A stretch of 64,000 nucleotides of DNA from Paenibacillus swuensis (GTDB lineage: Bacteria; Bacillota; Bacilli; Paenibacillales; DY6), in NCBI RefSeq assembly GCF_001644605.1, contig NZ_CP011388.1, forward strand, positions 2,031,001 through 2,095,000, written 5' to 3'. Made by a program: the position numbers and the translations under genes. Positions 26,459 to 34,562 of this stretch are shown here, piece after piece; the stretch's first letter is position 1; each line of letters begins with the position of its first letter. The notes beneath the pieces are model-generated. The model saw only the letters and a list, made by a program, of their open reading frames with translations. It ran no database searches and was not told the DNA's origin.

Positions 26459-26716
26459 TTAACTTCTGCTGACCGCGCGGTGTGGATCATGCCTGTCGAA
26501 TAAGAAAATATGATAGTTTTCTTTACAAACCAACTCTCCTATAAGCATATCTTGACCTGATACCGTAAATCTACGTCCTTTTATCCCTAATTGTTCGGAA
26601 TTTATTAGGTCCCGCCTACTGTATCTATTTTGATAAAGCGTTTACTTGTCCGGACTGTGCTAAACGTCATGCTCCCTAAGACATGTTTGACAAGATTCAG
26701 CACCATCTTCTGCCAT
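26459..26716 (-). pseudogene. Possible remnant gene interrupted by two stops
   Basis: Reading ATG 26716 to TAA 26459 in one frame gives 86 codons with TAG at codon 19 and TAA at codon 25. The first part holds a CxxC (ESCQTC) and the part after the stops reads like a folded small domain (ELGIKGRRF-like start, then GQDMLIGELVCKENYHIFLF). No ribosome site precedes the ATG. It may be a decayed small zinc protein or chance. Confidence 0.25.
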
Positions 26717-26850
26717 TAACTGACACGTCTAGTCCGGAACTCCTTAAAACGCCTTCTACCCCCTCAAATTACCGGTATTGTACGAACTTGCTTTACCAGA
26801 GTCTTTACATAATATTCACATGATTCTTTGTCTTTCTGTTTACATTTTAA

Positions 26851-26863
26851 CGAACATATGTTC
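26851..26863. promoter_or_regulatory. LexA (SOS box)-like palindrome
   Basis: CGAACATATGTTC matches 13 of 14 positions of the Gram-positive LexA consensus CGAAC-N4-GTTCG. No intact gene starts close to it. The nearest downstream minus-strand frame is the broken ORF at 26459-26716. Confidence 0.4.
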
Positions 26864-26895
26864 TTATATCAAGGGTAAAATGGTCTATTTTGGAA

Positions 26896-26930
26896 CTAAA
26901 AAACCTCCATGCTTTAGCGCACAGAGGTTC
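26896..26930 (-). terminator. Terminator of the metallophosphoesterase gene
   Basis: The minus strand forms AACCTC(TGTGC...GCATG)GAGGTT, where the bracketed part adds more pairs, followed by TTTTAG. It lies 7 nt after the stop at 26937. Confidence 0.88.
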
Positions 26931-26936
26931 TTTGAA

Positions 26937-28067
26937 TTACCTTTTTTCGAGATGAATGACGATCTCCAGAATCTCAGCGCGGCTCGCCAGACGGATCGGC
27001 GGTCCCCATGTGCCAAACCCGGAAGAAACGAAGGCATGCATGGAACCTTTCAGCTTATAGCCCCAATCCAGTTCGAACAGCCGTCGGGTCACCCAATGAT
27101 TTGGCGCGAATTGTCCACGGTGGGTGTGCCCCGAGAGCATAACATCCGCACCGGCCGCCGCCGCTTTATCCAAGTGATACGGCTGGTGATCGAGCAGAAT
27201 GATGGGCAGTTCCGGGTTCGTCTGGGCTAGCAGTACATCCACCGGTAATCGTCCGTTGGGATCCGCAGCTTCGGCTGTTTTGTCCTTACGACCGGCGATT
27301 TGAAACAGACCTTCCACTTCCACAACCTCATCCCGCAGCACCGGAATTCCCGTTTGCCTCATGACTTCGATATATCGATCCATACTGCCGCCGTAATATT
27401 CATGATTGCCCAGAATAGCATATGTTCCGTACGTCGTCTGAATTCGCTTAAGCGCCTCGGGCATGTTCAACCGAATAAAAGGCTCCACTACATCATCAAT
27501 GATATCTCCGGGTAATAATAAAAGATCCGGCTTCATCAAGTTCACGGCGCGGACGAGCTTCTCCATATGCTTATTGCTTACGATATCCCCCAAATGCAAA
27601 TCGGACGCCACAGCTATTCTCAACTGTTTCAGGTCACCGGCGCGCTTACTAATCGTAATGTGATGTGTTCGTACAATGGGCGTACGCGCATTCCAGGAAC
27701 CTCTCAGCATCAGCAACGTGAGAATACCCACAACGGACCATCCAATCACGGGTATATATATAGAAGCATTGGCATGTTGACTGTGCAAGATCCAGACAGT
27801 GAAGTCCGCAAGGGGCAACAACAGAATGGCGAATTCCATCACGGCAAAATAATATGACCCCACCCGCTTCAGCCCGCGCCCCAACCCTCCGCCTGGGATT
27901 CGGGTGCGACCCAGAATATAAGCAAACACGATGAGAGTAAAGATCATCCAATACAGAACTGGTGGGATGGGGTTATTATAATAGTCAAGCAGCAGATATC
28001 CGTTCCAGCCGATATAGAAATTCAGGGCGAGATATGCAAAGAAAAACAGGATAATCGGAAACAGCAT
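26937..28067 (-). CDS. Membrane metallophosphoesterase (YkuE/YaeI-like)
   Basis: 376 residues: four N-terminal membrane helices (about 2-20, 37-55, 75-92, 100-118) and a calcineurin-like phosphoesterase domain from about 148. Metal-binding motifs in order are ASDLHLGD, LLPGDIIDD, LGNHEYYGG, LLDHQPYH and LSGHTHRGQ, all intact. The active site faces the cytosol or outside depending on topology; family members hydrolyse phosphodiesters such as lipid A precursors or act in lipid or peptidoglycan metabolism. The actual substrate is unknown. Confidence 0.87.
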   Translation of the reverse strand: MLFPIILFFFAYLALNFYIGWNGYLLLDYYNNPIPPVLYWMIFTLIVFAYILGRTRIPGGGLGRGLKRVGSYYFAVMEFAILLLPLADFTVWILHSQHANASIYIPVIGWSVVGILTLLMLRGSWNARTPIVRTHHITISKRAGDLKQLRIAVASDLHLGDIVSNKHMEKLVRAVNLMKPDLLLLPGDIIDDVVEPFIRLNMPEALKRIQTTYGTYAILGNHEYYGGSMDRYIEVMRQTGIPVLRDEVVEVEGLFQIAGRKDKTAEAADPNGRLPVDVLLAQTNPELPIILLDHQPYHLDKAAAAGADVMLSGHTHRGQFAPNHWVTRRLFELDWGYKLKGSMHAFVSSGFGTWGPPIRLASRAEILEIVIHLEKR

Positions 28068-28104
28068 GATTTTCTCCTTCTATATATATAGTTGATATAG
28101 ATTA

Positions 28105-28187
28105 GTACATCATGATTTTATCATAGCTGAACCGCCCATGATAGCTAGGTTGCAATCGCATTTGCTCGGTGTGCTGAAATGATGTAC
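28105..28187. promoter_or_regulatory. Inverted repeat in a divergent promoter region
   Basis: GTACATCAT (28105-28113) and ATGATGTAC (28179-28187) are exact inverted copies 65 bp apart, between the metallophosphoesterase (minus) and the LLM monooxygenase (plus). They could be two half-sites of a regulator acting on both promoters. Confidence 0.3.
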
Positions 28188-28238
28188 ATTTAATAAGTAA
28201 CTTTCCATAAATAAGTCTTAAACTTGAGGTGAATAGAT

Positions 28239-29261
28239 ATGACTGCGAACAAAATAAAGCTCAGTGTACTGGATCAGTCCCAGATTAATGAAGGAAGCAC
28301 CGCGCGCGATACCCTGCTGGAAACCACCCGGCTGGCTCAGGAAGCGGATCAGCTAGGCTATACCCGCTTCTGGGTGTCGGAGCATCATGCCTCCAAAGCG
28401 CTTGCGCATTCCAGCCCCGAAGTGCTCATAGCGCATATGGCCGCCATGACCCGGCGCATCCGTCTCGGCTCCGGCGGGATTATGCTTACGCATTACAGCG
28501 CCTATAAAGTCGCTGAGAATTTCCGACTGCTGGAAGCCTTGCATCCCGGCCGTATTGATCTGGGCACAGGCCGCGCTCCAGGAGGCATGCCCTTGTCCAC
28601 AAGGGCGTTGCAGGAAGGAAAGCGCAACGAAGTCGATTTATATCCGCGTCAAATCAAGGATTTGCACGGATATCTGAATGACGCGCTGCCACCGGAGCAT
28701 CGCTTTGCGGGGTTGGAAGCTTCGCCTTCCATCCCCACTTCGCCGGATATCTGGCTCTTGGGTTCGAGCATGGGCACGGCCCGGATCGCCGCTGAACTCG
28801 GCGCGTCTTACGCCTATGCCCAATTCTTCGGTGTTCCCGGCAGCGATCAGGCCATCCAGGATTACCTGACGCATTTCAAGCCGTCCGCGATGAATGCGAA
28901 ACCCCATACGCTCGCAGCCATTATGGTGATTTGCGCGGATACGGAAGAAGAAGCGAACCGGCTGGCACTCAGCTCCGATTTATTCTTCCTCAGCCTGGAG
29001 AAAGGCCGGTTGCTCGATACCTTCCCTTCGGTGCAGACGGCCGCGGATTATCCTTATACGCCTTATGATCTGGAGCACTTAAACGCCCGCAGGCACCGCC
29101 GTGTCATCGGAACACCGGAGCAAGTGAAAGCCCGCCTTACAGAAATGAGCGAGCTATACGGGACGGATGAGTTTATGATTGTCACCCCCGTGCATAACTT
29201 CGCGGCTCGGGTGAAGTCCTATCGGTTAGTTGCTGAAGTGATGGGTCTGCCATCGGAATAA
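28239..29261 (+). CDS. Luciferase-like FMN-dependent monooxygenase
   Basis: An LLM-class flavin enzyme of 340 residues that begins IKLSVLDQSQIN and has FWVSEHHASKALAHSSPEV, RLGSGGIMLTHYSAYKVAENF and GTGRAPGGMP. It is a clear paralogue of the enzyme at 4508-5515, sharing nearly every core motif, but stands alone between a metallophosphoesterase and the mannan locus. The substrate is unknown. ATG 28239 follows TTGAGGTGAA. It has its own terminator. Confidence 0.87.
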   Translation: MTANKIKLSVLDQSQINEGSTARDTLLETTRLAQEADQLGYTRFWVSEHHASKALAHSSPEVLIAHMAAMTRRIRLGSGGIMLTHYSAYKVAENFRLLEALHPGRIDLGTGRAPGGMPLSTRALQEGKRNEVDLYPRQIKDLHGYLNDALPPEHRFAGLEASPSIPTSPDIWLLGSSMGTARIAAELGASYAYAQFFGVPGSDQAIQDYLTHFKPSAMNAKPHTLAAIMVICADTEEEANRLALSSDLFFLSLEKGRLLDTFPSVQTAADYPYTPYDLEHLNARRHRRVIGTPEQVKARLTEMSELYGTDEFMIVTPVHNFAARVKSYRLVAEVMGLPSE

Positions 29262-29264
29262 AAG

Positions 29265-29313
29265 TACGCAAAAAAGGAAAGCAGCGACTTGGCTACTTTC
29301 CCTTTTTTGCGTA
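29265..29313. terminator. Bidirectional terminator
   Basis: A long, nearly perfect inverted repeat: TACGCAAAAAAGG-AAAG at the left and CTTTCC-CTTTTTTGCGTA at the right around a 14-nt loop. A- and T-runs on both sides serve the LLM gene (plus) and the SBP gene (minus). Confidence 0.92.
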
Positions 29314-29319
29314 TTTAAC

Positions 29320-30921
29320 CTATTTCCCGTTCGCCGCGCGCCATGCATCCAGCTGCTTCTGCGCTTCAGCCACAACTTTGTCAATTCCCGCTGCTTTCAG
29401 CTTATCTTGCAGCTTCGGCAACTGCGTTTCCGGCTCCAACTGGCCGGACAACAAGCCGGGATCGAACGTCTTACGAACATTCGCAATGGCGACAAGCTCA
29501 TTCTTCACCGGCTCGGAATCGAATACGAAGCCGAGCATCGCAGACGGCTTCTGAGCCGTCAATTCATTGAACTTCTCATAGTTCTCATATTTCTTAATAT
29601 CCTCGCCAACCCTAGTGTAGTTCAGCATCTGGTTCCCAATCTGCCACATGTTATCGTGGTAGAAGCCGACCGTGTCCGCCTTCTGGCCTTCCGGCAATGC
29701 GACTTGACCGTCTTTCAACACATAGTGCTTTCCTTCCACGCCGTAGTTGAACAGCGTCAACAGCTCTTTATCCTTAAAGAACAGATTCAGGAACATCATG
29801 GCGCGATCAGGATCCTCCGATGTCTTGGAGATCGCCTGCATGGTAGCCGCCATCTTCCCTGTACGCAAGCCGTCAATGTTAAGAGGCACTTGAATCAGTT
29901 CCACGCCGATGGCAGCGGAGCGTCCTGGCATGGGCGCAACCGATCCGACGTTGGCATCCGCTACGATCTCGACATCCGTACCCACCGCGGAGAACGCTTT
30001 ACCTGACTTGATCTTCGTCCAGTAGTCCAAACCCGGTGTCGTCGCATCCTGATTCAGATATCCCGCCTTGAACCACTTGCGGTTCAGCTTCGCCAGCTCC
30101 AGATAACGCGGTGTATCATACATGCTTACAACCTTGAATTGATCTTCCGAATTATCGCTCTTTAAATACAGACCGACAGGATCAATGATCATATCCATAT
30201 CCCCTGTTCCAAAATAAGCGCTTAGCGCGAAGCTCACGCCAACCGTTGGTGTAACGCCGGGCTCGTTCTTCTTGATCGTTTCCAGCATCGGTTCCACCTT
30301 GGAAATATCCCCGTCCTTGAATACACTCAAGTCAAACTTATATTTCTCCACGAGATCTTTACGAAACGCAATGCCTTGCAACCCGCCCAGCTCCTGATGC
30401 GTATGGATGCCGTAAAGCTTGCCTCCCCGCATTGCTGCTCCGTGATAATCCTTCTCCACGGCTTCAATATCCGGACCGTGCTTCGCCAGTAATTCATCAA
30501 GCGGAAGCAGTGCGCCCTTGTTCACTTGTTGATCGAAGCCCATCCAGTTGGCTGTAAAGAGCAGATCGAATTTCTCCCCGGACGCCATCATCAGATTGGT
30601 CTTATCCGCCCAGGCGCCCCAATCCACCGGGTTCAGTTTAACCGTCACATTCATTTCCGGGTACGTTTCTTTCATATAATCATTCATCGCTTCTTGTACA
30701 GTGGACAGATCATTCTGTGTATTATCGGGGTAGACCATCACAATCTCGTAAGGCTTTAACTTGCCTTCCGCTTCGCCTTGCGCGCCTTCCTTGGTACCGT
30801 TAGTGCCTTTCTCCGCCGGAGTATTGCCAGCTCCATTGTTATTGGAACAACCGGACAAGACAAGAACGAAAGCCAACAGCAATGCAAGTGTAATGCCTGT
30901 AACCTTCTTGAACTCCTTCAT
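29320..30921 (-). CDS. Family 1 extracellular solute-binding lipoprotein (LipO/YtcQ-like)
   Basis: A 533-residue sugar-binding protein with a signal peptide and lipobox LVLSGC (Cys about 26), the large-size class typical of Paenibacillus complex-carbohydrate importers. It sits last in the three-gene transporter (permease, permease, SBP) and is transcribed with it. No MsmX-type ATPase gene is nearby, as usual for this class, which uses a shared ATPase. The ligand is probably a mannan-derived oligosaccharide, judged from the GH76 gene of the same locus. Confidence 0.88.
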   Translation of the reverse strand: MKEFKKVTGITLALLLAFVLVLSGCSNNNGAGNTPAEKGTNGTKEGAQGEAEGKLKPYEIVMVYPDNTQNDLSTVQEAMNDYMKETYPEMNVTVKLNPVDWGAWADKTNLMMASGEKFDLLFTANWMGFDQQVNKGALLPLDELLAKHGPDIEAVEKDYHGAAMRGGKLYGIHTHQELGGLQGIAFRKDLVEKYKFDLSVFKDGDISKVEPMLETIKKNEPGVTPTVGVSFALSAYFGTGDMDMIIDPVGLYLKSDNSEDQFKVVSMYDTPRYLELAKLNRKWFKAGYLNQDATTPGLDYWTKIKSGKAFSAVGTDVEIVADANVGSVAPMPGRSAAIGVELIQVPLNIDGLRTGKMAATMQAISKTSEDPDRAMMFLNLFFKDKELLTLFNYGVEGKHYVLKDGQVALPEGQKADTVGFYHDNMWQIGNQMLNYTRVGEDIKKYENYEKFNELTAQKPSAMLGFVFDSEPVKNELVAIANVRKTFDPGLLSGQLEPETQLPKLQDKLKAAGIDKVVAEAQKQLDAWRAANGK

Positions 30922-30977
30922 GTTAAGACCCTCCCATATATGTTATAGCATCTATACTAAATCGGCGAAAGCCGCAT

Positions 30978-31871
30978 CTAGCCTTTGACCGCGCCAACCG
31001 TTAAGCCTTTGACAAAATATTTCTGAATAAAAGGAAACACGAGCGCAATCGGTCCGATGGCAAGGATCGCCATGGCCATTCGAATCGATTCCAGCGGAGG
31101 CTGCGTCTTGATGGTGGAGTTTGCCATGCTAGAGGTGCTCGCCAGGTTTGCCAGGAATGAGTCGTTCATTAACGTTTTTTGCAAGAAATATTGCAGGCTG
31201 TACAGGTTCTGGTTGTTTATAAACACGAGCGAAGTGAACCAGTCGTTCCAGTACGCCACCGTTGTGAATAATCCGATGGTCGCCATTACGGGAAGAGACA
31301 AAGGAAGAATGATGCTGTAATACGTTCGATATTCGCTGGCCCCGTCCATCTGTGCGGAATCAATCAGGGAGGGCGGTATGCTGTTGGTAAAGAAAGTACG
31401 CATAATAAGCACGTTAAAACCGCTTAGCAACCCCGGAATAATGAGCGCCAGCAACGTATCCTGCAGATTCAGCATTCGGGTGTACACGAGGTACCACGGA
31501 AGCAATCCGCCGTTGAACAGCATGGTGAAGAAGACGAAGAAGCTTAGAAATCCCTGCAGAGGGAAATCCTTGCGAGACAAGGTGTACGCCATGGCGGACG
31601 TGATGATGAGACTCAAGACTACACCGGTCAGCGTGACGAAGATGGATACGCCGTAAGCCCGAACAATTGGCTCCGCATCATTCGCCAGATATTGGTACGC
31701 AGTCAGGTCCCACTGCGCCGGCCAGAAACGATATCCGTCCCGGTCCAGAACGTCCTGGTTCGTCAAGGAAACCACAAGCACCAACCAGAACGGAATGATG
31801 CAGGCTACGGAACTTATTAAGAAAAATACGGTAATAGCCGGATGTGTCGATGCTCGGTTACGGTTCTTCAT
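30978..31871 (-). CDS. Carbohydrate ABC transporter permease (YtcP/LplC-like)
   Basis: A 297-residue inner membrane permease with six hydrophobic segments and the EAA loop DSAQMDGASEYRTYYSIILPLS (about 195-216, split over the loop). It ends in KGLTVGAVKG, the C-terminal tail typical of the YtcP/LplC branch. It forms a heterodimer with the permease encoded just upstream. The start is 10 nt from the upstream stop. Confidence 0.9.
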   Translation of the reverse strand: MKNRNRASTHPAITVFFLISSVACIIPFWLVLVVSLTNQDVLDRDGYRFWPAQWDLTAYQYLANDAEPIVRAYGVSIFVTLTGVVLSLIITSAMAYTLSRKDFPLQGFLSFFVFFTMLFNGGLLPWYLVYTRMLNLQDTLLALIIPGLLSGFNVLIMRTFFTNSIPPSLIDSAQMDGASEYRTYYSIILPLSLPVMATIGLFTTVAYWNDWFTSLVFINNQNLYSLQYFLQKTLMNDSFLANLASTSSMANSTIKTQPPLESIRMAMAILAIGPIALVFPFIQKYFVKGLTVGAVKG

Positions 31872-31880
31872 AACTTCCTC

Positions 31881-32807
31881 CTAGAACAAGGCATTTTCTT
31901 TATTGATTCGGCGCACAACCAGGTTAACGGAGATGACGAGGATGAACCCCACAATGGATTGAATGAGACCCGCCGACGATGCCAGTCCCGTGTCGCCGGT
32001 AACCAGCAACGCGTTGTACACATAAGTATCAATGACATCCGTCGTAGGCTTGAGCATGCCATTCGCCATCGTAGCCTGATAGAACAAGCCGAAATCCGCA
32101 TTGAAGATTCTGCCGATTGAAAGTAAAGTCAGAATGATGATGACCGGGGTAATAAGCGGTAACGTAATGTGAAGCACCTGCTTCCACTTTCCCGCACCGT
32201 CAATGGTAGCGGCTTCATAGTACTCCTGATCAATTCCGACGATAGCCGCCAAATACACTACCGCTAAATATCCTACGGACTTCCAGGTATTGACCAACGT
32301 AAGGATGTATGGCCAATGCTCCGGCGAAGCGTACCAAGGAACAGGCTCTTTCCCTACACGTTCGAGTATCGCGTTGTTGACATAACCGAACTCATGATTC
32401 AAGAAAGCGTAGACGAGGTAGCCTACGATGACCATAGAGATGAAATAAGGCAGCAACATCGTACTCTGATACAATTTGGCCATGAACTTGTGCTTTACTT
32501 CATTCAGCAGTACCGCAATGAGCACAGCCAATGCGGTGTTAATCACCAGGAAAGCCAAATTGTACAGAAGTGTGTGCTTAATAATGATCCAGACATCGTT
32601 GGATGCGAACAAAAACTTGAAATTATCGAAACCGACCCAGTCGCTTCCGAAAATACCGTCGGTATAATTCAGATCGACGAATGCCAACAACACACCGGCC
32701 ATAGGCAGATAGTTATTGATCAACAACAGCAAAATGCCCGGCAGAGCCAGTACCATCAGAGACCGCAGCTTCCATATTTTTCGCAGATTATACGGGGTAC
32801 CACCCAT
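31881..32807 (-). CDS. Carbohydrate ABC transporter permease (YteP/LplB-like)
   Basis: A permease of about 308 residues with six membrane segments and the EAA loop EAATIDGAGKWKQVLHITLP. The reading frame opens at 32930, but ATG 32807 has AAGGTGA five bases upstream and gives the normal N-terminus, while the extension overlaps the regulatory repeats at 32874-32905. First gene of the transporter operon. Confidence 0.88.
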   Translation of the reverse strand: MGGTPYNLRKIWKLRSLMVLALPGILLLLINNYLPMAGVLLAFVDLNYTDGIFGSDWVGFDNFKFLFASNDVWIIIKHTLLYNLAFLVINTALAVLIAVLLNEVKHKFMAKLYQSTMLLPYFISMVIVGYLVYAFLNHEFGYVNNAILERVGKEPVPWYASPEHWPYILTLVNTWKSVGYLAVVYLAAIVGIDQEYYEAATIDGAGKWKQVLHITLPLITPVIIILTLLSIGRIFNADFGLFYQATMANGMLKPTTDVIDTYVYNALLVTGDTGLASSAGLIQSIVGFILVISVNLVVRRINKENALF

Positions 32808-32873
32808 GTGACTCACCTTTTTCTCCATTGAATTGATTTTATAATACGAAATTAAACCGTTTTCACCCACCAC

Positions 32874-32905
32874 TTTTGTGTCTAGGCTCTGCCTCTTTTG
32901 TGACA
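32874..32905 (-). promoter_or_regulatory. Paired TGTCACAAAA repeats before the transporter operon
   Basis: The minus strand has TGTCACAAAA (32896-32905) and AGACACAAAA (32874-32883, two changes), 22 bp start to start. The same pair, same spacing, lies at 36341-36372. Likely operator of the adjacent AraC-type response regulator. Confidence 0.6.
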
Positions 32906-32913
32906 TAACCACA

Positions 32914-32938
32914 TAAAAAAAACCGCACAATTGTGCGG
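32914..32938 (-). terminator. Terminator of the YesN-type regulator gene
   Basis: The perfect palindrome CCGCACAATTGTGCGG (32923-32938) is followed on the minus strand by eight T's. It lies 13 nt after the stop at 32952 and separates the regulator from the transporter operon. Confidence 0.9.
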
Positions 32939-32951
32939 CTACATCGCAGAA

Positions 32952-34562
32952 TTAACTGCTTCGGTTCCGGTAATCGTGCGGATTAACACCGAACTGCTTC
33001 TTGAACATTTTGGCGAAATGCGAGAAGTTGGAATACCCCAGTTGAAGGGCGATCGTGCTTACGGTCTGCTCTGTGCTGTTCAATAACTCCTTGGCGCGAT
33101 TCATTCGGGTTTCGATCATGAAATCAATCAGACTTTGCTCCGTCTCCCGTTTGAACAACCTCGACAGGTAAGCCGGGTTTAGCCTGACGCTCGCGGCGAC
33201 GTCTTCTCTGGAAATATCCTCTTCAATGTGATCCTGAATATATTGGACCGCCTTATGGATAATCCCGTCCGATTCCGCCCGGGCGAAGGCGGCATCATAT
33301 GCGGCTGCCGTCAGGTTGAAAGCCCAGGTGCGAAGTTGGGCTAAACTCCTTATCTGTACTGTGGTCCACAAGGAGAAATTCGGAATCTGATTAACACGGA
33401 TCCCTTTCATATGCAGGAAATGACAGGTGACTTGGGTGATGTCGTACACGACATTCTCCATCTGCTTTCTCTGAATATCCCCCCTGCGCTCCAATTCCGC
33501 CACCAAGCCGTCCACCATGCTCAACATCTTGACGCGATTTCCCGACATCAATGTATGCGTCCATTCCTGCACGTCAATGACCGTAAGCGGTGAAACAACC
33601 ACCGGCGCAGCGAACACGGCTTCATCATATTGCAGTACGGCATTCGGATGGGCGAGATTCGTCCGCTCCATTCCCTTCAAATGATCGCACATGCCGGCAA
33701 GCTCCTGAAGCGGAGTGAAGGTTCCGATGTAACAAGACACTTTGCAATAAAAGTATGATCTGTACGCTTCCAAGAGGCTGCCGCACTTCACGGACCATTC
33801 CGCTATGGAAGCCGGGGAGCGCCTAGGCTCCGGGGCATAGATCAGGGCGATGAGAACGCCCGTATAATCATAGAGAACATGTCCTGCGTGATTCTCCAGA
33901 AAAGTTTCTTCCGCCGCCTTCTTCAGCGCGTATTCCATGATGCGGACATGGTTATCATCAAGCGGCTTCTCCCATTCTTCCACAGAAATCAAGATGGGAA
34001 GGACGGCATGTTCCGGCGATAGCGGCAACTCGGCATCTTGCAACGACCGCTCCAGGAAGTCGCCGAAAGACAAGATGCGGCGCGATAGGAAATCCTGCCA
34101 GAACCGCTCGGCCAGCACGGGCTGCTGCTTCGTCCAGAGCGAGTGGTACTTCTGATACATGGCGTTATATTGTTGAACCCTTCGTTTCTCGTCGATGTGT
34201 TCCATCATTCTTTCGATAACTTTAAACAATTCCTCGCGCTCCACCGGCTTTAACAGATAATCGAAACTACCCAGCGACACGGCTTGCTTGGCGTAAGCGA
34301 ATTCGGAATGGCATGTGAGAAATAACGTTTCCGTATGTGAAGAGTGTTCGTTAACCCAGTGTACCAGGCTAAGACCGTTTTCATCAGGCATCTCAATGTC
34401 ACAGATCAACATATCTATGGTGTTCTCTGTGATCACCCTTCGCGCTTCTTTCGTATGAAGGGCCACGTGAACTTCTTGCACGCCCAACGAATCCCAATCC
34501 AGAGCATTGCGAATCCCTTCTGCCGCAAATTTCTCATCATCTACAATCAGCACTTTATACAT
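32952..34562 (-). CDS. YesN-type response regulator (REC + AraC HTH)
   Basis: 536 residues: N-terminal receiver with phospho-acceptor Asp in MLICDIEMPDENG (about 54), a helical middle and C-terminal double HTH of the AraC class (SREDVAASVRLNPAYLSRLFKRE, then TVSTIALQLGYSNFSHFAKMFKKQFG). The frame reaches 34595, but ATG 34562 begins the standard MYKVLIVDDE and overlaps the kinase stop. It is cotranscribed with the kinase upstream and likely activates the transporter and GH76 through the 22-bp spaced repeats. Confidence 0.9.
   Translation of the reverse strand: MYKVLIVDDEKFAAEGIRNALDWDSLGVQEVHVALHTKEARRVITENTIDMLICDIEMPDENGLSLVHWVNEHSSHTETLFLTCHSEFAYAKQAVSLGSFDYLLKPVEREELFKVIERMMEHIDEKRRVQQYNAMYQKYHSLWTKQQPVLAERFWQDFLSRRILSFGDFLERSLQDAELPLSPEHAVLPILISVEEWEKPLDDNHVRIMEYALKKAAEETFLENHAGHVLYDYTGVLIALIYAPEPRRSPASIAEWSVKCGSLLEAYRSYFYCKVSCYIGTFTPLQELAGMCDHLKGMERTNLAHPNAVLQYDEAVFAAPVVVSPLTVIDVQEWTHTLMSGNRVKMLSMVDGLVAELERRGDIQRKQMENVVYDITQVTCHFLHMKGIRVNQIPNFSLWTTVQIRSLAQLRTWAFNLTAAAYDAAFARAESDGIIHKAVQYIQDHIEEDISREDVAASVRLNPAYLSRLFKRETEQSLIDFMIETRMNRAKELLNSTEQTVSTIALQLGYSNFSHFAKMFKKQFGVNPHDYRNRSS

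Larger units (their letters stand above)
26357..26895. other. Gene-poor stretch with LexA-like box and a possible broken gene
   Basis: No convincing intact gene in about 540 bp. It holds an 86-codon minus-strand frame with two internal stops (26459-26716) and the palindrome CGAACATATGTTC (26851-26863). A plus-strand frame at 26778-27230 runs into the antisense of the metallophosphoesterase gene and has no ribosome site. Confidence 0.5.

Noticed and set aside
26778-27230. 150-codon plus-strand frame after the LexA-like box
   Set aside because: Its 3' two thirds are antisense to the metallophosphoesterase gene and its terminator lies within it; no Shine-Dalgarno.
24061-28092. Alternating TATATATATAG tracts before galU and the metallophosphoesterase gene
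   Set aside because: Simple dinucleotide repeats in AT-rich promoters; no further shared sequence supports a common function.
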